Positions 17,513 to 25,839 of a DNA stretch of 64,000 nt are shown here, one piece after another. A program made the position numbers and the translations under genes. Source of the stretch: an uncultured Lachnospiraceae bacterium (GTDB lineage Bacteria; Bacillota; Clostridia; Lachnospirales; Lachnospiraceae); assembly GCA_902761585.1 (NCBI GenBank), contig CACWKX010000004.1:46532-110531 (forward strand), written 5' to 3'. The notes beneath the pieces were generated by a model, which made no database searches, was not told the DNA's origin, and saw nothing but the letters and a program-made list of their open reading frames with translations. Positions within the stretch are counted from its first letter, which is position 1; each line of letters starts with the position of its first letter.

Positions 17513-20140
17513 TTGATAACATATACAGCTGACTGGCGGGAAAGCTGCCAGACCCTGACACCTGTCAGGAAAAATGATGTCCTGCCTGATGAATGCGGCA
17601 GGAACGTGAAAGGCGTGGGAGAATTGAAAGGATTGCAAAGATTGGAGAGGTTCGCTGACCGCCATTTTTCGAGGACGAAGAGATGGGCGGCTCTGACCCT
17701 GGCAGCGGTTTTAACCGCAGGAACTGTGGGAGGAGCCTGGGCAGACGTACAGACAACGGAGACTGAGCAGGGACCAACATCTGCCAGGGAGTCGGAGCAT
17801 AATCAGACAGAGACAGGTCAGGAGCAGGGAGTTCAGGAAACTGATCAGGCACAAGGCAGCATCAGCCAGACAGAATCAAGACCGGCGGCAAGTGATACCG
17901 GGACAGCAACGAAGCCCGATTCGGCTTCGACCGAGTCCGTTCCGGTCTCCACGGAGTCCGCTTCGGCTTCGACCGAGTCCGTTCCGGCCTCAACGGAATC
18001 CGCTTCGGCTTCGACCGAGTCCGTTCCGGTTTCCACGGAATCCGATGGAACTGAGACAGCTGCTTTCAGTGAGAAGCCTGCTGCCGGAAGCAAGGAAACT
18101 GTGCAGGCGGAAACACAGCCAGTCTCCGTCGAGACAAAGGGCTCTGCAGATATTCAGGTTGTGGTCAGATTCGACTTCCGCGGCCTGAATCCTCAGACAG
18201 CTACCTATCTGGCAACTGCTGCGGATAACCCGATCAAGCATTATTCGGTGACAATCACAGACCAGAGCACCGGGCAGAGGGTGTATTCAAGTGACGTAGT
18301 CAAACGGGATACAGGTGACGCTGGTGTTTTAAGCCTGAAGCCGATCACGGTGAAAGCTGACTGGGACATGGGACAGCCGGATCCCTCAACCAAAGAGTAC
18401 AGGGATGTGACGAAAACCTATTCGGTGCAGGTGGCGGTTCCCCATTTCAAGCCGCTTGCTGAGAAGACGTTCACCCTTAAAGCATACCAGGCAGGGTGGA
18501 AAGTGCTTCCGGAGACTGAAAAAGAAAGCGGCAAGGAAGAAAACGGCAAAGAAGAAAACGATAAGGAAGAAAGTGCGAAATCTGAAACAGGCAGTGACAG
18601 CGTAGGTGACATCGAAACACCTGATCCGGTAAAGATTCCGGAGTTTTCCTGGAAGCTGACAGCCGATGGCCAGGAAGGTGAAGAGAAGAATCCGGTTGCG
18701 ATGCTGACTTTCGTTCCACAGGTTGATGTGGATCAGACGAATCTGACGCCGGTCTCCCTCACGAATCTGACAAGAATCTCAAGACCTTATGGGAAAGCAC
18801 TTGAAGGCGGAGCCATTACACCTGGATATGTCATTTCCTCCTTCCTGAAGCCAGCCGGGAAGACCAATCCGCTTGTCCTGTTGGATAAGGCATCGTACGC
18901 GCTGATTTCCAGTCAGCTTGCGGATACGGACCTGGGACACTCAAACGACATGACATATGTCGCATCACGAAATGAAATTTACACAACGCCTGTCAAGACG
19001 AATGGAGTATACCAAATCATTGTCCTGGACGCTTCAACACTGAAGGTAAAGCGGAGGATCCGGGTCGACCAGTATTACAATTCCATCTCCTATGATGAAA
19101 CAAGAGATGTCTTCTTCCTGGGAAACCGCACAAACTCCCTTGAAACAGCGACAGTCTACAGCGGGGATCTTTCAAGAAAAATCAGTTCCTTTCATGTTCC
19201 GTCCAATCTGACCTATCAAAGCAGCGGCACATGGAACGGGCTTGTCTACTTCACAGCCAGCGAGGGAGGAAGATCATCTCAATATGAGCCGGTTCCGGAT
19301 GGCCGTTTCAGGTACGGCGACAATGTTATCTGGATCTACGACTTCTATGGCAATTTACTGAAGACCTACTATATCCCGGCTTCGTCTGACGGGACACATC
19401 GAGAAATCGAGTCCATTATGTTTGACAACGGCAGAATGATCCTGCAGTTCAACGAAAATGGAAAGGCCGGCTATTACTTTGTCAATCCGGAGGCTGCAGC
19501 CACGACTGTGTCAGCATCAGTCAGCGTCCAGAACAGTTATCCGAGGGATGGAGAGTTTCAGGCAGGTCTGTACTTCGGCGGGCAGAGAGTCGCAAGCGTG
19601 ACGAACGCCGGAGGGATGTTTACATTTTCACCGGTCTGGATCACTCAGCCAGGAACCTACAGTTACCAGATCATTCAGGACAAGGGCGGGGATATTTACA
19701 ATACGATCTATTCCGGGGAGACGATCACTGTCACCGTGAACGCGCTGTATGACCCATTCACAAACAAGCTGACGCTCTCTTCCTGGTACCAGGGCGGATC
19801 GACGATCCACAACTACCGGATTACAAAGACCGAGAAGAAAAAGATCACAAAGGTCAGAAAGGCAAAACCAGCCGTCCGTTCTTTGTCTGCCGGGAAGAAG
19901 AAGCTGAAGATCCGATTCAGGAAGGTTTCCTATGCGGCAGGCTATGAAATCCAAGTCTGCAGAAACAAAAAATTCAAGGGCAAGACCTTGAAGACCTATT
20001 GGACAAGGAAGACCAGCAGGACGATCTCGAAGCTGACTGGAAAGAAACGGTACTATGTCCGGATCAGACCATACCGGATTCTTCGCGGAGTCACATACTA
20101 TGGAAAGTATTCAAAGGCCAGGTCTGTCAGGGTAAGATGA
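17513..20140 (+). CDS. Secreted surface protein with Ser/Glu stalk, pilin-linker-like domain and C-terminal Fn3-like domain
   Basis: Up to 875 residues. The start is unresolved: no ATG lies between the first possible codon (TTG 17513) and the signal sequence, and GTG 17606 or nearby TTG codons are alternatives. A signal peptide is clear (RWAALTLAAVLTAGTVGGAWA, cut near 77). Residues about 138-178 are seven-residue repeats (STESVPV, STESASA). A second charged tract (KEENGKEENDKEES) lies near 345. The middle, about 420-660, could be a beta-propeller-like region (repeats such as NDMTYVASRNEIYTT). Residues about 682-745 resemble the Spy0128-type pilin isopeptide linker domain (TYSYQIIQDKGG, YSGETITVTV). 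Residues 783-875 resemble a fibronectin III-like domain. There is no LPXTG motif, so it is secreted or bound by its domains. Adhesion or wall binding is an inference. Confidence 0.75.
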   Translation: MITYTADWRESCQTLTPVRKNDVLPDECGRNVKGVGELKGLQRLERFADRHFSRTKRWAALTLAAVLTAGTVGGAWADVQTTETEQGPTSARESEHNQTETGQEQGVQETDQAQGSISQTESRPAASDTGTATKPDSASTESVPVSTESASASTESVPASTESASASTESVPVSTESDGTETAAFSEKPAAGSKETVQAETQPVSVETKGSADIQVVVRFDFRGLNPQTATYLATAADNPIKHYSVTITDQSTGQRVYSSDVVKRDTGDAGVLSLKPITVKADWDMGQPDPSTKEYRDVTKTYSVQVAVPHFKPLAEKTFTLKAYQAGWKVLPETEKESGKEENGKEENDKEESAKSETGSDSVGDIETPDPVKIPEFSWKLTADGQEGEEKNPVAMLTFVPQVDVDQTNLTPVSLTNLTRISRPYGKALEGGAITPGYVISSFLKPAGKTNPLVLLDKASYALISSQLADTDLGHSNDMTYVASRNEIYTTPVKTNGVYQIIVLDASTLKVKRRIRVDQYYNSISYDETRDVFFLGNRTNSLETATVYSGDLSRKISSFHVPSNLTYQSSGTWNGLVYFTASEGGRSSQYEPVPDGRFRYGDNVIWIYDFYGNLLKTYYIPASSDGTHREIESIMFDNGRMILQFNENGKAGYYFVNPEAAATTVSASVSVQNSYPRDGEFQAGLYFGGQRVASVTNAGGMFTFSPVWITQPGTYSYQIIQDKGGDIYNTIYSGETITVTVNALYDPFTNKLTLSSWYQGGSTIHNYRITKTEKKKITKVRKAKPAVRSLSAGKKKLKIRFRKVSYAAGYEIQVCRNKKFKGKTLKTYWTRKTSRTISKLTGKKRYYVRIRPYRILRGVTYYGKYSKARSVRVR
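17924..18046 (+). repeat. In-frame 42-bp coding repeat (STES stalk)
   Basis: About three tandem copies of a 42-base unit encode alternating STESVPV/STESASA heptads inside the surface protein. Such tracts usually vary in copy number between strains. Confidence 0.8.
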
Positions 20141-20198
20141 GGGCATATGGAGGTAAAGAGCGGCAGCAGCCGGCAGATGGAAAGGGGAATGTGCATCT

Positions 20199-20957
20199 AT
20201 GAGAGCAGTCAGCTGGAATGTGAACGGCCTGAGAGCCTGCATGGGAAAAGGATTCGAAGAATCATTTGAAAAACTGAATGCAGACATCTTCTGTCTGCAG
20301 GAAACCAAGCTCCAGGAGGGGCAGATTGAACTGAAACTTCCAGAGGAATATCAGCAGTACTGGAATTATGCGGAGAAGAAGGGTTATTCAGGGACGGCGG
20401 TCTTCACGCGGCTGAAACCCGTGGCGGTTACATACGGGATTGGAATCGAGGAGCATGACCATGAGGGACGTGTGATCACGCTGGAGTTTCCGGACTACTA
20501 CTTTATTACCTGCTATACGCCGAATTCGCAGGACGGCCTCAGAAGGCTTGAATACCGGATGAGATGGGAGGATGATTTCCGCGCTTATATGAAAAAGCTG
20601 GATGCTCAGAAGCCGGTCATCGTCTGCGGAGATCTGAACGTTGCGCATGAGGAGATCGATCTCAAGAACCCGAAGACAAACAGGAAGAATGCCGGATTCA
20701 CGGATGAGGAACGGGGCAAGATGACAGAGCTTCTGAATGCCGGATTCACGGACACCTTCCGGTACTTTCATCCTGACGAGGAGGGCGTCTATTCCTGGTG
20801 GAGTTATCGTTTCCATGCCAGAGAGAAGAACGCAGGCTGGCGCATCGACTACTTCATCACATCGAAAAGAATCGATCAAAAGCTGCAGGCTGCAAGCATC
20901 CATACCGAGATTTTCGGCTCTGACCACTGCCCGGTGGAACTGGATGCGGATATCTGA
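20199..20957 (+). CDS. Exodeoxyribonuclease III
   Basis: Mg-dependent AP endonuclease / 3'-5' exonuclease for base excision repair. 252 residues, starting at ATG 20199 after GGAAAGGGG. All family motifs are present in order: WNVNGLRA, LQETKLQ, YTPNSQ, CGDLNVAHEEIDL, YSWWSYR, WRIDYF and the C-terminal catalytic SDHCPV. The closest named homologs are ExoA/XthA. The gene starts 58 bases after the surface protein and 85 bases before tgt; nothing suggests a functional link to the former. Confidence 0.96.
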   Translation: MRAVSWNVNGLRACMGKGFEESFEKLNADIFCLQETKLQEGQIELKLPEEYQQYWNYAEKKGYSGTAVFTRLKPVAVTYGIGIEEHDHEGRVITLEFPDYYFITCYTPNSQDGLRRLEYRMRWEDDFRAYMKKLDAQKPVIVCGDLNVAHEEIDLKNPKTNRKNAGFTDEERGKMTELLNAGFTDTFRYFHPDEEGVYSWWSYRFHAREKNAGWRIDYFITSKRIDQKLQAASIHTEIFGSDHCPVELDADI

Positions 20958-21042
20958 GATATCTGAAGGGCTGGCGCGCTGAAAAAATCAGTCCGCCATT
21001 CAACTTTTTATTGACAGTCAGGAAAGGAAAGAGCAATCAGAC

Positions 21043-22185
21043 ATGAGCAAAAACTATACACTTCTTACTACGGACGGCCGCGCGAAGCGTGGGGAGTTCC
21101 GCACGGTTCACGGAACGGTGCAGACACCGGTGTTCATGAACGTTGGAACAGTCGGTGCGATCAAGGGCGCAGTCTCGACGGATGACCTCCGGGGAATCGG
21201 GACGCAGATTGAGCTGAGCAATACCTACCATCTGCACGTCCGGACCGGTGATGAGGCGATCAAAAAGCTTGGCGGACTTCACCGGTTCATGAACTGGGAC
21301 AGACCGATTCTGACCGATTCAGGCGGATTTCAGGTCTTTTCATTGGCCGGCCTTCGGAAGATCAAGGAGGAGGGCGTAACCTTTCACTCACATATTGACG
21401 GGCACATAATCTTCATGGGACCAGAGCAGAGCATGCAGATTCAGTCGAATCTGGCTTCCACGATCGCGATGGCCTTCGATGAATGTCCGCCCTCGAAGGC
21501 GGAGCGAAGCTATGTGGAGAATTCCGTTGCGAGAACCTACCGCTGGCTGGTCCGCTGTCAGGCGGAAATGAAGCGTCTGAACGGACTCGAGGATACAATC
21601 AACCGGCATCAGATGCTCTTCGGCATCAACCAGGGAGCAGTGTACGACGACATTCGCATCGAGAACGCGAAGCGGATCACGGAGCTTGACCTTGATGGAT
21701 ACGCGGTCGGCGGCCTTGCGGTCGGCGAGACCCATGAGGAGATGTACCGGGTCCTTGACAGCACGGTACCGTATCTGCCGCAGGACAAGCCGGTCTACCT
21801 GATGGGAGTCGGGACCCCGCTGAACATCGTCGAGGGCGTCTACCGGGGCGTTGATTTCTTCGACTGTGTCTATCCGACCCGAAACGGCAGACATGGGCAT
21901 GCCTACACGCACCATGGGAAGATCAATCTGCTGAATGCAAAATTCATGTTTGACGAGCGCCCGATCGAGGAGGGCTGCGGCTGCCCGGCCTGCAGATCCT
22001 ACTCCAGAGCCTACATCCATCACCTGTTCAAGGCGAAAGAGATGCTCGGGATGCGGCTGATGGTTCTGCACAATCTCTATTTTTACAACCATCTGATGGA
22101 AGAAATTCGAAACGCAATTGACGAGCATCGATATGAACAGTTCCGCAGAGACTTTACCGAGGCCTATAATACTCCGGACTGCTGA
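21043..22185 (+). CDS. tgt: tRNA-guanine transglycosylase
   Basis: Exchanges G34 in tRNAs with GUN anticodons for preQ1 in queuosine synthesis. 380 residues with the start ATG 21043 after GGAAAGGAAAG. The nucleophile Asp region and base-binding motifs are seen (DSGGFQVFSL, GGLAVGE, FFDCVYPTRNGRHG). The zinc site is GCGCPACRSYSRAYIHH. The length is standard. It is followed by yajC, the arrangement common in bacteria (tgt-yajC-secDF), although secDF do not follow here. Confidence 0.97.
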   Translation: MSKNYTLLTTDGRAKRGEFRTVHGTVQTPVFMNVGTVGAIKGAVSTDDLRGIGTQIELSNTYHLHVRTGDEAIKKLGGLHRFMNWDRPILTDSGGFQVFSLAGLRKIKEEGVTFHSHIDGHIIFMGPEQSMQIQSNLASTIAMAFDECPPSKAERSYVENSVARTYRWLVRCQAEMKRLNGLEDTINRHQMLFGINQGAVYDDIRIENAKRITELDLDGYAVGGLAVGETHEEMYRVLDSTVPYLPQDKPVYLMGVGTPLNIVEGVYRGVDFFDCVYPTRNGRHGHAYTHHGKINLLNAKFMFDERPIEEGCGCPACRSYSRAYIHHLFKAKEMLGMRLMVLHNLYFYNHLMEEIRNAIDEHRYEQFRRDFTEAYNTPDC

Positions 22186-22202
22186 GCCGGCCAGAATAAT
22201 GC

Positions 22203-22231
22203 TTGATACAGATTGTGAATTTGTGTAAAAT
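22203..22231 (+). promoter_or_regulatory. Promoter for yajC
   Basis: TTGATA (22203-22208), 17-base spacer, TAAAAT (22226-22231), 39 bases before the chosen yajC start. Suggests yajC can be transcribed independently of tgt. Confidence 0.7.
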
Positions 22232-22270
22232 GAAAAAAGTTTGATTCAGACTACGCAGGAGGATATGAAC

Positions 22271-22795
22271 ATGAATTCAGCTCTTTTACCGGTATCTGTT
22301 CTGACCGCAGGCGGCAGCTCCGCAGCTGCGGGTGGCGGCGGACTTTTCATGATGATCATCTATATGGTCATCATCTTCGGCGCGATGTATTTCTTCGCGA
22401 TTCGGCCGCAGAAGAAGGAACAGAAAAGACTGCAGACGATGATTTCACAGATGGAAGTCGGAGACACGGTTGTCACAACCTCCGGTTTCTACGGCATTGT
22501 GATTGCTGTCGATGAGGAGGACTGCATCGTGGAGTTCGGTAACAACAAGAACTGCCGTATTCCGATGAGAAAGTCCGCGATTGCCGAGATCGAGAAGGCA
22601 TCGGAATCTGTTCCGGCATCCTCTGAGCCGGAAAAGACCACGGAAAGTGCTGCTCCGAAGAAGGCTGCTGTCAAGGGACCGAGAGCCGCTGCAAGAGAGG
22701 CAAAGGAAGCCATGAAGCAGGCAAGAATTCAGGAAAAGGAGAAGGCCGTCGAGGAAAACAAGGCAGCCAGGGAAGCGAAGGAAGAACAGCAGTAA
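22271..22795 (+). CDS. yajC: Preprotein translocase accessory subunit YajC
   Basis: Small membrane partner of SecDF in protein export. The start ATG 22271 is 8 bases after AGGAGG (22257-22262); the ATG at 22265 is too close. 174 residues: one membrane segment at about 23-43 (FMMIIYMVIIFGAMYFFAI), then the conserved RPQKKEQKRLQTMISQMEVGD and TTSGFYGIVIAVDE. The C-terminal 70 residues are a charged Ala/Lys/Glu tail longer than in E. coli YajC (110 residues). Such tails are variable in Clostridia. A hairpin follows. Confidence 0.93.
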   Translation: MNSALLPVSVLTAGGSSAAAGGGGLFMMIIYMVIIFGAMYFFAIRPQKKEQKRLQTMISQMEVGDTVVTTSGFYGIVIAVDEEDCIVEFGNNKNCRIPMRKSAIAEIEKASESVPASSEPEKTTESAAPKKAAVKGPRAAAREAKEAMKQARIQEKEKAVEENKAAREAKEEQQ

Positions 22796-22826
22796 TGCTG
22801 TATAAGAGCATGAGAACATGCCAGAG

Positions 22827-22861
22827 AAGGCGCGCCGCAGAAAGATGCAGGCGCGCCTTTC
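22827..22861 (+). terminator. Terminator after yajC
   Basis: Perfect 10-bp stem AAGGCGCGCC / GGCGCGCCTT with a 13-base loop and a short T run, 31 bases after the stop. Confidence 0.75.
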
Positions 22862-22969
22862 GCGTGAAGGCGGGAACAGGCGGCGTGATGATCTGCTCTG
22901 CGAATCGGATGCAAGAATATCTGGATTTTAACGGCAATGCTTCAATTCTTTTCAGGGGGGCTTGCACAC

Positions 22970-22980
22970 GTGTGCTATGA
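22970..22980 (+). promoter_or_regulatory. Possible extended -10 promoter for the antiporter
   Basis: TGCTATGAT gives an extended -10 about 60 bases before the antiporter start. No convincing -35 is present. The remainder of 22862-23040 shows no gene. Confidence 0.35.
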
Positions 22981-23040
22981 TGGAATGCGGCACAGGCTCC
23001 GGAAAAGAAGGAGCCCAAGGTATGAGTGAGGAGGCACCTT

Positions 23041-24219
23041 ATGGATACACTTGAAATACTCAAAGACTTATGCATCATTCTGGTCTTCGGCAAGTTTTTC
23101 AGCCTGGTGGCGCGGAAGCTGCATATGCCGGAAGTTGCGGGACTGATCATATCCGGAATCCTGATCGGTCCGAGCGTGTTCGGGCTTGTGAAGCAGAGCG
23201 ATTTCCTTTCCGGCATGGGAGAGATCGGTGTCATTCTGCTGATGTTTTCAGCAGGACTTGAGACCGATATGGAGAAACTGAAGGAATCCGGGCTGAAGGC
23301 GACGCTGATTGCACTTGCAGGCGTGGCGGTTCCTGTTTTCGCCGGAACCATTCTGTACATGAGCTTCTATGGGTTTGCAGGACCCGGAAGCGAAGAGTTT
23401 ATGAAGGGACTCTTTATCGGGACGATCCTCGCGGCAACCTCTGTTTCGATTACGGTTCAGGCGCTCAAGGAGCTTGGCAAGCTGAACACGGCAGTCGGCA
23501 CGACGATCATGAGCGCCGCGATCATTGACGATGTCATCGGCATCCTGGTCCTGACTGCTGTCATGAGTATGAAGGATCCGTCCAACAACATCGGGGTTGT
23601 CGCTCTGAAGACGCTGGCATTCTTTGCAATTGCCCTTGTCGGCGGGTACTTCATCTTCCATCTGATGAAAAAACTGGAGAAGCGTTCTCCGCATACAAGA
23701 AGGATCCCGATTCTGGGTGTGGCACTTGCGTTCGCGCTTTCATACATTGCAGACAGATATTTTGGAGTGGCGGATATCACAGGCGCCTACTGCGCAGGCG
23801 TCATTCTCTGCTCGCTCAGAGAGTCCGACTACATTGAGCGGAAGGTCGATATCAATTCATACATGATCTTCGGACCTGTCTTCTTTGCAAGCATCGGACT
23901 TCAGACGAATCTTCGCCAGCTTGACACTACCATCCTGGTTTTCTCACTGGCATTTGTTGTGGTCGGGCTCGTCGGCAAGATTATCGGCTGCGGCCTGATG
24001 GGGCGTGCATGCGGTTTCAACGGACATGACAGCATGAAGATCGGTGTCGGCATGATGACCCGGGGTGAGGTAGCACTGATTGTTGCACAGCGCGGGCTGA
24101 AGGCAGGCCTTATGACCAGCTCCTATTTTACAGCCGTAATCCTGTTGATCATCGTCAGCTCGATTCTGACCCCGATTCTTCTGAAAATGCTCTACGAGAA
24201 ATATCCGGAGGCTGCCTGA
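23041..24219 (+). CDS. Cation/proton antiporter, CPA2 (KefB/NapA-like) family
   Basis: Membrane exchanger of monovalent cation for protons. 392 residues from ATG 23041, with GAGGAGG at 23028-23034. About 12 hydrophobic segments are visible. Family signatures include MPEVAGLIISGILIGPSVFG, MFSAGLETDMEKLKESG and ATSVSITVQAL; the ion-site region reads AAIIDDVIGILVL, with the paired Asp expected for electrogenic CPA2 exchangers. It ends after the membrane domain, with no KTN/RCK or TrkA-C regulatory domain. The ion cannot be assigned. A single-gene unit with its own ribosome binding site, convergent with the downstream minus-strand gene. Confidence 0.9.
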   Translation: MDTLEILKDLCIILVFGKFFSLVARKLHMPEVAGLIISGILIGPSVFGLVKQSDFLSGMGEIGVILLMFSAGLETDMEKLKESGLKATLIALAGVAVPVFAGTILYMSFYGFAGPGSEEFMKGLFIGTILAATSVSITVQALKELGKLNTAVGTTIMSAAIIDDVIGILVLTAVMSMKDPSNNIGVVALKTLAFFAIALVGGYFIFHLMKKLEKRSPHTRRIPILGVALAFALSYIADRYFGVADITGAYCAGVILCSLRESDYIERKVDINSYMIFGPVFFASIGLQTNLRQLDTTILVFSLAFVVVGLVGKIIGCGLMGRACGFNGHDSMKIGVGMMTRGEVALIVAQRGLKAGLMTSSYFTAVILLIIVSSILTPILLKMLYEKYPEAA

Positions 24220-24325
24220 GGCGAATTGCTTTCACCTTCCAGCCGCAGACTGTAGGGAAAGATATCCCTCGAAGAGGATACCTCCCAATGAGAAAAGCAG
24301 ATCAGAATAATGAGAACATCAGAAA

Positions 24326-24367
24326 AGCAGAGACCGCGGAGAGAATCCGCAGCCTCTGCTTTTTTTG
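24326..24367. terminator. Terminator between convergent antiporter and ammonia-lyase genes
   Basis: Stem AGCAGAG..GCGGA / TCCGC..CTCTGCT with a three-base internal mismatch and seven T on the plus strand. On the minus strand TTTT follows, so it may work both ways. Confidence 0.8.
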
Positions 24368-24374
24368 AAGGCAG

Positions 24375-24418
24375 CCGCTCATCATCGAGTGCGGAGCATC
24401 AGATAACGGCGGAGTCGC
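24375..24418. repeat. Short dispersed sequence shared with 60788-60853
   Basis: The 22 bases at 24375-24396 and at 60788-60809 agree at 19 positions (core CTCATCATCGA). The ACGGCGGAGTCGC at 24406-24418 matches ACGGCAGAGTCGC at 60841-60853. Both sit directly after a terminator T-run. Meaning unknown. Confidence 0.5.
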
Positions 24419-24420
24419 GG

Positions 24421-25620
24421 TCAGTCCAGACCTTCCCATACAACCTGCTTGTAGTGGACGGGGTCTGTATCCCCTTCTGTGGAGAAGCAGAGAACGGTAG
24501 AGTCCGGTCCGAGCCCGAGCTCCTTCCGGATGTCGCTGTAGCAGTCCTCCATCATAATTGTCGCGAGAGCGCCGAACGTTGCGGCGCCGGATTCTCCGCT
24601 GGTGATATGCGGATCGTCTCTGAAGCATCCTGCCAGCATCCGCATGCCCCGGAGCGTCATCCGGTCTTCCCCGGAGATGAAGCCAGTTGCGTGGTTGCGG
24701 AACAGATCCCAGCCGATCTCACAGGGCTCTCCGCAGGCCAGGCCTGCCATGCAGGAATCCATATCCCCATCCACAATGACGCGGGAGCCGTCCCCTTTCT
24801 CGTTACTCCGGTACATGCAGTCGGCTGCGTGCGGCTCCACGACGATGATCTTCGGCGGGTTGTCCGGATAGAGGGCGGAGAAGTAGCCGGTCACAGCGCC
24901 AGCCATGCAGCCGACGCCCGCCTGAACGAACACGTGGGTCGGGCGCGTGCCGAGCTGCTCCGCGGCTTCGTCCGCCATCACCCCGTAGCCTTGCATGATC
25001 CAGGATGGAATGTCGAAATATCCGGGCCAGGAGGTATCCTGAACAATGACGCTGTGGGGTGTCTCCTCCGCAAGCCGGGCAGCCTTTCGCACACATTCAT
25101 CATAGTTCAGGTCCTCAATTGTAACCTCTGCCCCAAGTGCGCGGATGTTGTCGAAGCGGGACTTTGCGGTTCCCTTCGGCATCAGGATTACGCAGCGCTG
25201 GTGGAGCATTCGGGCTGTCCAGGCGACGCCGCGCCCGTGGTTGCCGTCCGTAGCAGAGAAGAAGGTGCAGGGGGCCAGTGTTTTCAGAAAATGCTCGTCC
25301 GTCAGGACACTGTAGGAAAGTTCCGATATATCTCTGCCGACTTCGCCTGCCAGAAATCTGCCCATCGCATAAGCACCGCCGAGTGCCTTGAAGGAGTTCA
25401 GACCATAGCGGAAGGACTCATCCTTTACCACAACCGTTCCGAGCCCGAGATAGGAGGCCATCTGCTTCAGGCTTCTGAGCGGTGTCTCCTGATACTGCGG
25501 GAAGGTTCTGTGAAAATTCCTGGCTTTGGTGACCTCCTCTTTTGACATGAGCGAAAGATAAGGATCTGAAGTCTTCGGAACCTGTCTGGATTTGTATTTC
25601 AGATCGACGTGTGTAAACAT
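24421..25620 (-). CDS. dpaL: Diaminopropionate ammonia-lyase (first copy)
   Basis: PLP fold-type II enzyme that converts 2,3-diaminopropionate to pyruvate and ammonia. The start is the ATG at 25620 (MFTHVDLKYKSRQVPK), preceded on its strand by GGAGGAAGATGCC; 399 residues is the family norm. The PLP Lys lies in RYGLNSFKALGGAYAMGRF, with [17 protein letters not shown] and the glycine-rich [12 protein letters not shown]. It is about half identical by eye to the second copy at 51312-52580. It stands outside the purine-type cluster and is divergent from an uncharacterised PLP enzyme 219 bases away, so it may serve another route to diaminopropionate or serine-type amino acids. Confidence 0.92.
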   Translation of the reverse strand: MFTHVDLKYKSRQVPKTSDPYLSLMSKEEVTKARNFHRTFPQYQETPLRSLKQMASYLGLGTVVVKDESFRYGLNSFKALGGAYAMGRFLAGEVGRDISELSYSVLTDEHFLKTLAPCTFFSATDGNHGRGVAWTARMLHQRCVILMPKGTAKSRFDNIRALGAEVTIEDLNYDECVRKAARLAEETPHSVIVQDTSWPGYFDIPSWIMQGYGVMADEAAEQLGTRPTHVFVQAGVGCMAGAVTGYFSALYPDNPPKIIVVEPHAADCMYRSNEKGDGSRVIVDGDMDSCMAGLACGEPCEIGWDLFRNHATGFISGEDRMTLRGMRMLAGCFRDDPHITSGESGAATFGALATIMMEDCYSDIRKELGLGPDSTVLCFSTEGDTDPVHYKQVVWEGLD

Positions 25621-25716
25621 GGCATCTTCCTCCGGAAAAATGTGTTGGATGAAACGATGAAATCTTGTCTTGTTTAAATATTCTATGCATAGTGTATCAC
25701 AACCTGCATGAAAACA

Positions 25717-25725
25717 TGTTATACT
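25717..25725 (+). promoter_or_regulatory. Possible extended -10 promoter for the PLP enzyme
   Basis: TGTTATACT, an extended -10, lies 114 bases before the start at 25840, inside the divergent gap 25621-25839. No consensus -35 precedes it. Confidence 0.4.
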
Positions 25726-25839
25726 GAAAAAAACAATTTCAGTCTGGACCTTTGAAAGAAAACCTGAGCAGACAGGTGAAAGGACTGTCTGAGCCGGGCC
25801 GGACGGAAGCATGGAGACGAACCCAGGAGGTATGCCGTT

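Noticed and set aside
21011..21016. TTGACA upstream of tgt as a promoter
   Set aside because: No -10 element lies at a proper distance before the start codon.
24310..25545. Plus-strand open frame (411 codons) over dpaL
   Set aside because: Opposite to a clear ammonia-lyase gene; composition is typical of a shadow frame and it runs through a terminator.
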